From Galbitalea soli (GTDB lineage: Bacteria; Actinomycetota; Actinomycetes; Actinomycetales; Microbacteriaceae), in contig NZ_JAAGWZ010000003.1 in NCBI RefSeq assembly GCF_010686725.1, positions 124,001 to 188,000 of the forward strand: a stretch of DNA of 64,000 nt, written 5' to 3'. The notes under the pieces were generated by a model. The model did not search any database and was not told the origin of the DNA. It was given only the letters and a program-made list of their open reading frames with translations. The translations under genes and the position numbers were made by a program. Below, one piece after another: positions 6,878-15,157 of the stretch (positions are counted from its first letter, which is position 1; the number at the start of each line of letters is the position of its first letter).

Positions 6878-9028
6878 TCATCCGACGATCGACGCGATCG
6901 ACAGTTTGTCGATATCGGGCGCGTATGCGGACGAATTCGTGAATTTCACTGTATTGGCGCCTGCATTGAGCTGGACGGTCGCGACCGCGGTGAGGAAGGT
7001 TGACCAACTCCCTGTTACGCGGAAATACACGCGCGTCGCCGTCCCGCCGTTCACGCTGATGTCGGCGAATCGGTTGATGCTATTTGTGTTGTAGCCAGCC
7101 CCGCCCGTGCTGAATTCGTCGTTCGCGTACTGAATCACCAAGGCATAGCTGCCTGCGGCTGTCGCGGTCACACCATTGAACTGCAATGAGTTTCCGCTGC
7201 CCTGGCCGATGTACCCGACATACTTGCCCCCGCTGGCGCCCGTGCTCGAGGAAACGACAGCCGTTCCGCCCAGCGTATTCGCGGTCGACTCTGCCTCATA
7301 ACTGGCTATTTGGCCTGTCGTCGCGGCGACATCGATGTAGTCGATGTTGATCGCATCGCTGTCATCCGTCGTGAAGGCGTTATAGCCAATTCGGTTGATT
7401 CCCGCTTGCAGATACAACTTCGTCGTCACGCTGTTCCACGTGTTCCAGTTCGCTGTGCCCGGCAACGCCACATCCTGCGTCGCAGTACCGTTCAACACCA
7501 ATCGCGTCGTTCGGTTCGTCGGTGCGCCGGAGTATGGGCCCGCGGAGTAGCGCAGAGCCACGTTGTAATAGCCGTCGGACGGTGCGTTTACGACGAAATT
7601 CGTGCCCGCATTGTTGCTCGCTCCGTAGCCCTCGACGAAGTAGGTTCCCGAATATCCCGTGTTGGAGCCGTAGGTCACTTTTGCTGTCCCAGTGAGTGAG
7701 GCGTACTCGGCCTCATACCGGTTGGCCACGATTGAGTTGGTCGCAGTGTTGGGCGTGAGGATGATCTCGTACGCTGAGAGCGCCTTAAGGCCGCTCAACG
7801 AGATGGTGGTGGACCCGGCGCTGACGGCATAGTTACCCTCCGTCACAACGTACGGCCCGGCAGACGCGGCGGTGCCCGAATTATCCACTCCCCACACGGT
7901 GGCGTGAACCGTGTTCCCCAGTGCTTGGGGGATGTTTTTCACCGCGACGTCGGACGAGAATACGTCGGTGGAATTGAGGGAGCCCCCCAGAATGATCCTT
8001 GCCTGCTTCTTGCTCGAGTCATAGGCGCCGATTGCCTGCAAGGACCCGTTCTGCGAGGGAGGTGTGACCGAGACGGTATTGCCCGTCAGTTCGCCGTACC
8101 ACTTGTACAGCCACCATCCTCCCGTCACCTGATTCGCCGAATTTGCCGCGACCAAGTCGTTGAGAGATCCGGAATCCGTCCAGAACGCAAGATTTGCGTG
8201 CACCTTGCTGTTCTCGAATCGAGCTATGTACTGCACAAGATTTCCGGGCACCCCGAGGTCGCCGTTGATCCGCCCATACTCGTCGATGTAGATGGGCCGG
8301 GGCGTGATGCCCAGATTGCTCTCTGCCGCTCGGTACGTCGAGTAGTTCGAGTACCAGTCGGTGAAGAAACTGTTCTGAAGCTCGTGCCAGGTTGTGACAT
8401 CGGGGAGGACGTTGTTCGCCTTCGCGTACGACAGGAAGTTCGCGTAATCGTTCGCGCTGTAGCCCGAATAGTTCAGCCCAGCGATCCGTGCGGTCGGATC
8501 AATCGACCGGATCTTCTGGTAGACGAGCTTCCAGTCTGCTTCCAGCCCCGACAAATTTCCTGAATACCACTGCTGATCGGGTTCGTTGAAGGGCACATAT
8601 ATGTATTTGGCCCGATTGGGGTCCGCGACGATTGCATTCGCCTCGGCCGCGACCACATTCAGGTAGCTGGTTATCCCGGGAGTCGGATAGGGCCAAGTTG
8701 AATAATAATCCTGCATGTAGACGAGAATGTCGCTCCCTCCATCCGCCAGGAACTGGGGCGCGACCTTCAGCGCGTCTCCGTTGGGATGTTGTGTACCAGC
8801 GGGTGCCATTTGTGCCGTGCTGTCTGGATGGAGGGCCGCGATCGTGCTATCGGTAGGAATCCCGGCGTTTGCAATCCCGTAAAGAAAGCCCGATGAGTCG
8901 TGTGTGACGGCCCCCGTTGATGTACTGAGGTAAACCGTGATCACCGGATTAGCAGCGGCAGCAGGAGTAGCGGTTGCGAGGATCAAGGCGGCGCTCGCGA
9001 CGATCGCGGGAAGCCATGGATGTTTCAT
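6878..9028 (-). CDS. Secreted clan GH-A glycoside hydrolase (GH39-like) with two CBM6/35-like modules
   Basis: This is a 716-residue exported enzyme. Residues 1-26 form a signal peptide ending ATPAAAA. The TIM-barrel part has the clan GH-A acid/base motif VPFNEP (Glu149) and a nucleophile strand IYIDEYG (Glu250), which fits retaining families such as GH39. A beta-sandwich follows, then two CBM6/35-like modules at about 438-570 (YEAEYASLTG ...) and 577-716 (YEAESTANTLGG ...), each beginning with the YEAE motif of that fold. AAAGGAGA precedes the ATG. Base composition is clearly lower in GC than the flanks and uses more AT-ending codons, which suggests transfer. Two TGAWAGCGATATCA sites lie upstream. 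The likely substrate is a plant or algal polysaccharide; family and linkage are not certain. Confidence 0.78.
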   Translation of the reverse strand: MKHPWLPAIVASAALILATATPAAAANPVITVYLSTSTGAVTHDSSGFLYGIANAGIPTDSTIAALHPDSTAQMAPAGTQHPNGDALKVAPQFLADGGSDILVYMQDYYSTWPYPTPGITSYLNVVAAEANAIVADPNRAKYIYVPFNEPDQQWYSGNLSGLEADWKLVYQKIRSIDPTARIAGLNYSGYSANDYANFLSYAKANNVLPDVTTWHELQNSFFTDWYSNYSTYRAAESNLGITPRPIYIDEYGRINGDLGVPGNLVQYIARFENSKVHANLAFWTDSGSLNDLVAANSANQVTGGWWLYKWYGELTGNTVSVTPPSQNGSLQAIGAYDSSKKQARIILGGSLNSTDVFSSDVAVKNIPQALGNTVHATVWGVDNSGTAASAGPYVVTEGNYAVSAGSTTISLSGLKALSAYEIILTPNTATNSIVANRYEAEYASLTGTAKVTYGSNTGYSGTYFVEGYGASNNAGTNFVVNAPSDGYYNVALRYSAGPYSGAPTNRTTRLVLNGTATQDVALPGTANWNTWNSVTTKLYLQAGINRIGYNAFTTDDSDAINIDYIDVAATTGQIASYEAESTANTLGGTAVVSSSTGASGGKYVGYIGQGSGNSLQFNGVTATAAGSYALVIQYANDEFSTGGAGYNTNSINRFADISVNGGTATRVYFRVTGSWSTFLTAVATVQLNAGANTVKFTNSSAYAPDIDKLSIASIVG

Positions 9029-9104
9029 ATTTCTCCTTTGAAATACCGAAGCCTGGCCTCGCGCGAGTCAGGCGTGCGCCAAGTGAGCTGATGGCACCGA
9101 GAAA

Positions 9105-9142
9105 TGATATCGCTATCAACCTCATCCATGAAAGCGATATCA
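9105..9142 (-). promoter_or_regulatory. Two TGAWAGCGATATCA operators upstream of the GH-A hydrolase gene
   Basis: Site 1 (9105-9118) reads TGATATCGCTATCA on the plus strand and site 2 (9129-9142) TGAAAGCGATATCA. Both are near-palindromes with a central CG, like LacI-family sites, and their centres are 24 bp apart. They differ from the AGCGCT operators of the LacI gene at 2529, so a different regulator, not in this window, is expected. The remainder of the gap 9029-9427 shows no believable gene. Confidence 0.6.
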
Positions 9143-9427
9143 AAATCCATGTGGGGATACTCGCCCCGGATCTCTCTCGTGATGCTTGTCTCACTGGTCC
9201 GGAGGGAGGATGCTCGCTGGCCTTTAGGAGAACCGGCAACAGCGAGCGCAGCTCGGCGAGACTCGTGTTTCGGTCGGGCATCCACGCGTGCCTGCTTCGT
9301 GAGCCGCCCTCGTCACGGCTGAGCCCGTTTCGCAAGCACTATTCGCTGATCGCGAGGCGGCAATCGGCACGATCAGATTGCCGTGCGCGGCCAGGTCGGG
9401 TGCACGACGTCCTGTGGCATCTCTCGG

Positions 9428-9498
9428 AGCGAGTGACGGGAATCGAACCCGCGCTATCAGCTTGGGAAGCTGAAGTTCTGCCATTGAACTACACTCGC
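9428..9498 (-). tRNA. tRNA-Gly (anticodon CCC)
   Basis: Read on the minus strand, the sequence folds into a 71-nt cloverleaf without an encoded CCA. The 7-bp acceptor stem is GCGAGTG/CACTCGC with discriminator T. The D stem is GTTC/GAAC, the anticodon stem TCAGC/GCTGA has loop TTCCCAA (anticodon CCC), and the T arm contains TTCGATT. It decodes GGG. It lies at the border between the lower-GC hydrolase gene and the core genes; I saw no duplicated tRNA 3' end that would mark an integration site. Confidence 0.95.
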
Positions 9499-9628
9499 GC
9501 GCTGGAGCTAAAAGCGAAGGCCATTTCTGGCCTTCGCCGCGACGCCAGCGCCGACAACCGTCTCGGTTGTCGGAAACGACGCCCAACTCGCACCCCAATC
9601 TTAGCCGCTCGCCGCGGAGCCCCCGAAT

Positions 9629-9795
9629 CCCGCCAGCGCAGCGTCGCGGGTATTTCGTCCCCACCTACTGCCCGCCAGCGCAGCGGCGCGGGTACTCCGT
9701 CCCCACCCCATCCCCGCCAGCGCAGCGTAGCGGGGCGAGCAACCCACCCCATCCCCGCCAGCGCAGCGGCGCGGGGCGAGCAACCCCCCACCACT
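9629..9795. repeat. Tandem array of four ~42-bp units between tRNA-Gly and dcd
   Basis: Four copies of a 22-bp palindromic core, CCCGCCAGCGCAGCGNNGCGGG with small variations, start at 9629, 9671, 9713 and 9754. Linkers of about 20 bp (CCCCACC-type) give a period of 41-42 bp. Each core can form a short stem CCCGC/GCGGG. The array ends 33 bp before the dcd start codon, so it could affect the dcd leader. There are no unique spacers, so it is not a CRISPR. Confidence 0.8.
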
Positions 9796-9827
9796 CGCCC
9801 TCCCCGCCCACCCGGTAGTCTCTCCCC

Positions 9828-10442
9828 ATGCTTCTCAGTGACAGGGACATCAGGGCCGAGCTCGAGTCCGGCCGGGTGGGGCTCGACCCGCTCGACCTGG
9901 GGATGATCCAGCCGTCGTCGATCGACGTTCGCCTCGACCGCTTCTTCCGCCTCTTCGACAACCACAAGTACCCCTTCATCGACCCGCGCGAGGATCAGCC
10001 GGAGCTGACGCGACTGGTGTCGTCGAAGCCGGGTGAGCCGTTCATCCTGCACCCGGGTGAGTTCGTGCTCGGCTCCACCTACGAGCTGGTGACGCTGCCC
10101 GACGACATCGCCGCGCGGCTGGAGGGCAAGAGTTCGCTGGGCCGCCTCGGCCTCTTGACGCACTCGACCGCGGGTTTCGTCGACCCGGGGTTCTCGGGCC
10201 ATGTCACCCTCGAACTGAGCAATGTGGCGACGCTGCCGATCAAGCTGTGGCCGGGCATGAAGATCGGGCAGCTGTGCTTCATCCGGCTCAGCTCGCCGGC
10301 CGAGAAGCCCTACGGTTCGGCCGACTACAGCTCGCGGTACCAGGGCCAGCGCGGCCCGACGGCGTCACGGTCGTTCCAGAACTTCCACCTCACCGAGATC
10401 CCGCACGAGGACGGCACGCTCACCGACGACCCGCTCTCCTGA
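9828..10442 (+). CDS. dcd: dCTP deaminase (probably bifunctional deaminase/dUTPase)
   Basis: This 204-residue trimeric-type dCTP deaminase makes dUMP or dUTP from dCTP for thymidylate synthesis. The signature runs through [19 protein letters not shown] and [14 protein letters not shown] at about residues 100-130, with the catalytic Ser/Arg and Glu regions intact. [10 protein letters not shown] near the N-terminus and the C-terminal lid [12 protein letters not shown] are also typical. Length matches the actinobacterial enzymes, in which the mycobacterial homologue carries out both deamination and dUTP hydrolysis; I infer the same here. It stands alone between the repeat array and the converging idi gene, with only 1 bp between the two stop codons. 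Confidence 0.95.
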   Translation: MLLSDRDIRAELESGRVGLDPLDLGMIQPSSIDVRLDRFFRLFDNHKYPFIDPREDQPELTRLVSSKPGEPFILHPGEFVLGSTYELVTLPDDIAARLEGKSSLGRLGLLTHSTAGFVDPGFSGHVTLELSNVATLPIKLWPGMKIGQLCFIRLSSPAEKPYGSADYSSRYQGQRGPTASRSFQNFHLTEIPHEDGTLTDDPLS

Positions 10443-10443
10443 G

Positions 10444-10965
10444 TCAGGCGTGCAGCTGCTCCAGCTGCCACACGAGCCACGGGCTGAAGGCGAAGGGCGC
10501 GTTGCTCGCGGCATCCTTGAGCGAGATCGGGTCGACCCACTGCCACTCCGCCACCTCGTCGGGGTTCGCGCGCACCTCGTCGTCGGTCTCGGCGCGGTAG
10601 ACCGGGCAGATCTCGTTCTCGACGATGCCGGAGGCGTCGACCGCGCGATAGCGGAAGTCGGGCAGCACGAGGCTCAGCCCGCTCACGGTGATCCCGAGTT
10701 CGAGGCGGGCGCGTCGGGCCACCGCGTCGGCGATCTCCTCGCCCGGTGAGGGATGACCGCAGAACGAGTTCGTCCACACCCCCGGCCACGTCGCCTTGCC
10801 CAGCGCGCGGCGCGTGACGAGCGTCTGACCCCGCGAATTGAACACGTGGCAGGAGAACGCGAGGTGCAGCGGGGTGCTCTGAGTGTGCACGGTGAGCTTG
10901 TCGGCGACGCCCACGGGGGTGCCGTCGTCGGCGACGAGCACAACCTGTTCGGTGTTATCTGCCAT
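10444..10965 (-). CDS. idi: Isopentenyl-diphosphate delta-isomerase, type I
   Basis: This 173-residue Nudix-fold enzyme interconverts IPP and DMAPP. The active-site cysteine lies in TNSFCGHP and the metal-binding glutamates follow in the PGEEIADAVARRARLELGI helix and ENEICPVYRAE. I placed the start at ATG 10965 (MADNTEQ); an ATG at 10986 would overlap the crtE start. It is divergent from crtE with 20 bp between start codons, so both transcripts must begin very close to their start codons or inside each other's coding region. Position at the head of the carotenoid cluster shows that it supplies DMAPP for prenyl chain building. Confidence 0.95.
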   Translation of the reverse strand: MADNTEQVVLVADDGTPVGVADKLTVHTQSTPLHLAFSCHVFNSRGQTLVTRRALGKATWPGVWTNSFCGHPSPGEEIADAVARRARLELGITVSGLSLVLPDFRYRAVDASGIVENEICPVYRAETDDEVRANPDEVAEWQWVDPISLKDAASNAPFAFSPWLVWQLEQLHA

Positions 10966-10985
10966 GGTCGCGATAGTCTGCCTCA

Positions 10986-12056
10986 ATGAACGGTTCCGAC
11001 CTGCTCGCGGTCGCCCAGCAGAGGCAGGCGCAGGTCGATGGGGTGCTCGACCGCTTCTTCAGCCTAGCCAAGAACCGGGCATCCGCCTTCGGTCCTGAAT
11101 ATGTTCAATTGTGGGAGTCGCTGGAGGCGAACACGACGGGCGGCAAGCGCTTCCGGCCGCGCATGGTCTTCTGCGCGTACCAGGCGCTCGGCGGCACCGA
11201 CAACGAGGCCGCGGCCTACATCGGGGCGGCGTTCGAGCTGCTGCACACGGCGTTGATCGTGCACGATGACGTGATCGACCACGACTTCGTGCGGCGCGGC
11301 ATCCCCAACATCTCCGGCACCTTCCGCGACCGCGCGCTTCGGGTGGGTGCCGACGAGGCCGCCGCCGAGCACAGCGGCATCTCCGCCGCCGTGATCGCGG
11401 GCGACCTCGCCCTGTTCAACGCGTATCGCTTCATCGATCGCAGCGGGGTCGACGACGTCACGCGCGAGCGACTGCTCGAGGTCATGGATGACGCGCTCTT
11501 CGCCTCCGCCGCCGGCGAACTCATCGACGTCGACTTCTCGCACACCCCCGGAATGCCGAAAGTGGACGACATCCTGGCCATGGAGCGCCTCAAGACCGCC
11601 GTCTACTCCTTCGAGTGCCCGCTGCAGGCGGGTGCGATCCTCGCGGGAGCCTCCGACGAGGTCATCGCGACCCTCGCCGAGTTCGGTCGCGAGATCGGCA
11701 TCGCCTACCAGATCGTGGATGACCTGCTCGGCGTCTTCGGACTCGAGGCCGAGACCGGCAAGACGACCATCGGCGATCTGCGCGAGGGCAAGCGCACGGT
11801 GATGGTCTCCTACGCGACGACGACGAAGTCGTGGGAGAGCATCCGCCCCCTCATCGGCAAACTCGACCTCGACGAGGAGGAGGCAGCCGAGGTGCGCGCC
11901 GTGCTGGAGAGCAGCGGGGCACGCTCCTTCGCGGAGGGCCTGGCCAGCTACTACGGCAACCGCGCGGTCGGTCGGCTCACCGAGTCGCACATTCCGGAGG
12001 CGCTGCGCCTGGAGCTGTTCCCGGTGGCGGACGCCGTGCTCGGACGGGTGCGATGA
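10986..12056 (+). CDS. crtE: Geranylgeranyl diphosphate synthase
   Basis: This 356-residue trans-prenyltransferase condenses IPP with allylic diphosphates to make GGPP for phytoene and probably for the chain donors used later. The first aspartate-rich motif is in HDDVIDHD and the second in QIVDDLLGVFG, with the usual KTTIGDLREGKRT between the second motif and the C-terminus. A -10-like GATAGT at 10972-10977 would start transcription at about the ATG, so the mRNA may be leaderless; no ribosome binding site is visible. It begins a six-gene run in which each gene overlaps the next by 1-4 nt. It overlaps crtB by ATGA. Confidence 0.95.
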   Translation: MNGSDLLAVAQQRQAQVDGVLDRFFSLAKNRASAFGPEYVQLWESLEANTTGGKRFRPRMVFCAYQALGGTDNEAAAYIGAAFELLHTALIVHDDVIDHDFVRRGIPNISGTFRDRALRVGADEAAAEHSGISAAVIAGDLALFNAYRFIDRSGVDDVTRERLLEVMDDALFASAAGELIDVDFSHTPGMPKVDDILAMERLKTAVYSFECPLQAGAILAGASDEVIATLAEFGREIGIAYQIVDDLLGVFGLEAETGKTTIGDLREGKRTVMVSYATTTKSWESIRPLIGKLDLDEEEAAEVRAVLESSGARSFAEGLASYYGNRAVGRLTESHIPEALRLELFPVADAVLGRVR

Positions 12057-12919
12057 CGCGCAGTCGCCTGTACGACCGGGTCGCCGAGGAGACGGCGAGC
12101 ATCGTGATCCGGCGCTACTCCACCTCGTTCGGCCTCGCCTCGCGGCTGCTCGACCCGTCGGTGCGTCAGCACGTCGAGAACATCTACGCCCTCGTGCGGC
12201 TCGCCGACGAGGTGGTCGACGGCGAGGCGACGAGCGCCGGGCTGTCGACGGTGGACGCTGCGCGCCTGCTGAACGAGCTGGAGCGCGAGACGGGCGCCGC
12301 GATCGAGAACGGCTACAGCACCAATCTGATCGTGCACGCCTTCGCGCTCACGGCCCGCGAGACCGGCTTCGGCACCGAGCTGACCGCTCCCTTCTTCGAG
12401 TCGATGCGCACCGACCTCAGTGCCACCGAGCACGACCAGACCAGTTTCGATGCCTACGTCTACGGCTCGGCCGAGGTGGTGGGACTCATGTGCCTGCGCG
12501 CGTTCCTACAGGGTCGCGCGGTGGAGCCGGCCGAGCTCGCGCGACTGGAGCGGGGCGCCTGCGCGCTCGGTGCCGCGTTCCAGAAGGTCAACTTCCTGCG
12601 CGACCTCGCCGCCGACTACGAGGCGCTCGGGCGCAGCTACTTCCCGGGTGTCGACGTGCCCGGCTTCAGTGAGGCCGACAAGGCCCGGCTGCTCGACGAC
12701 ATCGACGCCGATCTGCGCGTGTCGGCGGCGGTCATCCCCGCCCTGCCCGCCGGCTCGCGCCGCGCCGTCGCGCTCGCGCAGGGTCTCTTCGCCGAGCTCG
12801 CCGCCCGCCTGCGCGCCACCCCGGCCGCCACTCTCGCCTCGACGCGCATCCGCGTGCCGAACCCGGTCAAGCTCCGCATCGCCGCGGCGGCCGCCCTCGG
12901 AAGGACCCCTCGACCGTGA
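12053..12919 (+). CDS. crtB: Phytoene synthase
   Basis: This 288-residue squalene/phytoene synthase joins two GGPP molecules head to head to form phytoene. Both aspartate-rich substrate-Mg motifs are present: LVRLADEVVDG (about residues 43-53) and KVNFLRDLAADYEALGRSYFPG, the DxxxD block shared by the family. It is of usual length for actinobacterial CrtB. The start ATG lies inside the crtE stop (ATGA), which suggests translational coupling. The C-terminus overlaps crtI by GTGA. Confidence 0.95.
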   Translation: MTRSRLYDRVAEETASIVIRRYSTSFGLASRLLDPSVRQHVENIYALVRLADEVVDGEATSAGLSTVDAARLLNELERETGAAIENGYSTNLIVHAFALTARETGFGTELTAPFFESMRTDLSATEHDQTSFDAYVYGSAEVVGLMCLRAFLQGRAVEPAELARLERGACALGAAFQKVNFLRDLAADYEALGRSYFPGVDVPGFSEADKARLLDDIDADLRVSAAVIPALPAGSRRAVALAQGLFAELAARLRATPAATLASTRIRVPNPVKLRIAAAAALGRTPRP

Positions 12920-14478
12920 GCCACGTCATCGTCATCGGCGGAGGAATCAGCGGGCTCGCCTCCGCCGCCCTGCTCGCGAGGGAGGGGCATCAGGTCACCC
13001 TGCTGGAGGCCCGCGACCAGCTCGGCGGTCGCGCCGGCAACTGGGAGAAGGATGGCTTCCGCTTCGACACCGGGCCTTCCTGGTACCTCATGCCCGAGGT
13101 CTTCGACCACTTCTACCGCCTTCTCGGCACGACGGCCGAGGAGCAGCTCACCCTCGTGACCCTCGACCCCGGTTACCGCGTGTTCTTCGAGGGCGAGCGC
13201 GAGCCGCTCGACATCTCCGCCGACCGCGCCGAGAACATCGCGCTGTTCGAGCGGGTGCAGAAGGGGGCGGGCCGCCGACTCGACGCGTACCTCCGCTCCG
13301 CCAAGCGCACCTACGACATCGCCAAGCTGCGGTTCCTCTACACGAGCTACGAGTCGTTCCGGCCTCTGCTGCGCCGTGACGTGCTCAGCCAGACGGGCAC
13401 GCTCGTGCGCCTCCTGCTCACCCCGCTGTCGCGGCTCGCGGCGCGAACGGTGAAGGATGACCGGCTCCGGAAGATCCTCGGCTACCCCGCCGTCTTCCTC
13501 GGCTCCTCCCCCTACCTCACCCCCAGCATGTACCACCTCATGAGTCACCTGGACCTGGCCGATGGCGTGCTCTACCCCATCGGCGGCTTCCATCGCGTGA
13601 TCGAGTCGATCGCGGCGCTCGCGGTCGCAGAGGGCGTGGAGGTCGTGACGTCGGCGAGGGTGGAGCGCATCCTCGTCACAAACCGGTCGGCGACGGGCGT
13701 CGAGTACGTGGATCACGCCGGCGAGCGCCGCACCGTCGCCGCCGACATCGTCGTCTCGGCGGCCGACCTGCACTTCACCGAGACCCGGCTGCTCGAGCGG
13801 GAGCAGCAGACGTACCCCGAGGAGTACTGGGCGCGCAAGACACCCGGGCCCAGCGCCCTGCTCCTCTACCTGGGCGTGACGGGCGAGCTGCCCCAGCTGG
13901 AGCACCACACCCTGTTCTTCACCAAGGAGTGGCAGCGCGGCTTCGAGGCGATCTTCGGTGCGAACCCCAGCGTTCCCGAGCCGGCCTCCCTCTATGTGTG
14001 CAAGCCGAGCGGCATCGACCCGGCGACCGCGCCCGAGGGCTCGGAGAACCTCTTCGTGCTCGTGCCGATCCCCGCGGACGTGACGATCGGATCGGGGGGT
14101 GTCGACCGCGGCGGGGATGCCCGCATCGAGGCGCTGGCCGACACGGTCATCCAGCAGATCGCCGACTGGGCGGGCATTCCCGACCTGGCCTCGCGCGTCA
14201 CCGTGCGCCGCACGCTCGGGCCAGGGGACTTCGCCGCCGACCTCAACTCGTGGCGCGGCACGGCCCTCGGGCCCGCCCACACGCTCGCTCAAAGCGCCTT
14301 CTTCCGCGCGGGCAACCACAGCAAGAAGGTCGAGGGACTGTTCTACGCGGGCGGCTCGACGATCCCCGGCATCGGCCTGCCGATGTGCCTCATCAGCGCC
14401 GAGGTGCTCGTGAAGCGACTGCGCGGCGACACCTCCACCGAGGCTCTGCCCGAGCCGCTCGAGCGACGGGTCGTCTGA
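12916..14478 (+). CDS. crtI: Phytoene desaturase (lycopene-forming)
   Basis: This 520-residue FAD-dependent desaturase converts phytoene to lycopene in four steps at the membrane. An N-terminal dinucleotide fold (VIVIGGGISGLASAALLAREG) is followed by the family block LGGRAGNWEKDGFRFDTGPSWYLMP. The C-terminal CrtI signature GLFYAGGSTIPGIGLPMCLISAEV (first 20 residues typical of FAD contact) is intact near residues 474-497. The GTG start overlaps crtB by 4 nt. Lycopene is the expected product because the C50 cyclases downstream act on elongated lycopene. Confidence 0.95.
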   Translation: MSHVIVIGGGISGLASAALLAREGHQVTLLEARDQLGGRAGNWEKDGFRFDTGPSWYLMPEVFDHFYRLLGTTAEEQLTLVTLDPGYRVFFEGEREPLDISADRAENIALFERVQKGAGRRLDAYLRSAKRTYDIAKLRFLYTSYESFRPLLRRDVLSQTGTLVRLLLTPLSRLAARTVKDDRLRKILGYPAVFLGSSPYLTPSMYHLMSHLDLADGVLYPIGGFHRVIESIAALAVAEGVEVVTSARVERILVTNRSATGVEYVDHAGERRTVAADIVVSAADLHFTETRLLEREQQTYPEEYWARKTPGPSALLLYLGVTGELPQLEHHTLFFTKEWQRGFEAIFGANPSVPEPASLYVCKPSGIDPATAPEGSENLFVLVPIPADVTIGSGGVDRGGDARIEALADTVIQQIADWAGIPDLASRVTVRRTLGPGDFAADLNSWRGTALGPAHTLAQSAFFRAGNHSKKVEGLFYAGGSTIPGIGLPMCLISAEVLVKRLRGDTSTEALPEPLERRVV

Positions 14479-14864
14479 TGGGGGTGCTCTACCTTCTGGC
14501 GCTCGCCGTCGCCCTCGCGGGCATGGTGACGCTCGACCGGCGGTTTCGCCTATTCTTCTGGCAGCGCCCACGGCGCGCGGCCGTCGTGCTCGCCGTGGGG
14601 CTCGCGTTCTTCCTGCTCTGGGATCTCGCGGGCATTCGCCTGGGCATCTTCTTCCGCGGCGAGACCAGCTTCATGACCGGCCTGCAGCTCGCCCCCGAGC
14701 TGCCGATCGAGGAGCCGTTCTTCCTGCTGCTGCTGTGCTACCTCACGATGAACCTGTTCGGCGCCGTGGAACGGGTGCGCGATGCGCGGGCGCGAGGCGG
14801 CGCGTCCGGATCAGGCGGCACGGTGGGTCCCGGCCGTGAGTCCGGTCCGGGAGCCGCCGCGTGA
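14478..14864 (+). CDS. crtYe: C50 carotenoid epsilon/gamma-cyclase subunit
   Basis: This 128-residue membrane protein of the heterodimeric lycopene-cyclase family has three predicted helices and the conserved acidic motif LPIEEPFFLLLL, which is the cyclase signature. It works with the next gene product to cyclise both ends of the C50 intermediate, giving decaprenoxanthin-like (epsilon) or sarcinaxanthin-like (gamma) rings; ring type cannot be read from sequence. The C-terminal tail is rich in Gly and Pro and probably cytoplasmic. The start overlaps the crtI stop by 1 nt (TGATG) and the end overlaps crtYf by GTGA. Gene order is the same as in Corynebacterium glutamicum. Confidence 0.88.
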   Translation: MGVLYLLALAVALAGMVTLDRRFRLFFWQRPRRAAVVLAVGLAFFLLWDLAGIRLGIFFRGETSFMTGLQLAPELPIEEPFFLLLLCYLTMNLFGAVERVRDARARGGASGSGGTVGPGRESGPGAAA

Positions 14865-15157
14865 GCTACTGGGCGCTCAACGCCGTCTTCCTCGCGGCCG
14901 TCGCGGTGGTCGCGGTGGTCGCCATCGCGCGGGGCCGGGCGCCGCGCTGGGGCACGGTGGCGCTCGTGGCGGGGGTGGTGGTGATCCTCACCGCGGTGTT
15001 CGACAACGTGATGATCGGCGTGGGGCTCGTCGGCTACGACCGCGCCCTCATCAGCGGGGTGTTCGTGGGCATCGCCCCGCTCGAGGACTTCGCCTACGCG
15101 GTGGCGGCGGTCGTGCTGCTGCCCGCCCTGTGGAGCCTGGGGGCCCGCCCGCGATGA
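14861..15157 (+). CDS. crtYf: C50 carotenoid cyclase partner subunit
   Basis: This 98-residue, three-helix membrane protein is the second half of the heterodimeric cyclase. The family motif is IAPLEDFAYAVAAVVLLP near the C-terminus, equivalent to the PIEEPFF motif in the partner. It overlaps both neighbours (GTGA at the start, ATGA at the end), so the two subunits are probably made in equal amounts. It is of usual length for this family. Confidence 0.88.
   Translation: MSYWALNAVFLAAVAVVAVVAIARGRAPRWGTVALVAGVVVILTAVFDNVMIGVGLVGYDRALISGVFVGIAPLEDFAYAVAAVVLLPALWSLGARPR

Noticed and set aside
9025-9285. 86-codon minus-strand ORF upstream of the GH-A hydrolase gene
   Set aside because: It contains the two operators and the promoter of the hydrolase gene and has no recognisable product.
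9428-9498. tRNA-Gly as an integration site of an island covering 6-9 kb
   Set aside because: No duplicate of the tRNA 3' end, no integrase and no second boundary are visible in the window.
9629-9795. CRISPR-like array
   Set aside because: Linkers between the repeats are themselves repeated and there are no cas genes; it is a tandem repeat.
12637-14571. 644-codon open frame antisense to crtB and crtI
   Set aside because: Shadow of the crt genes with no recognisable domain or start signal.
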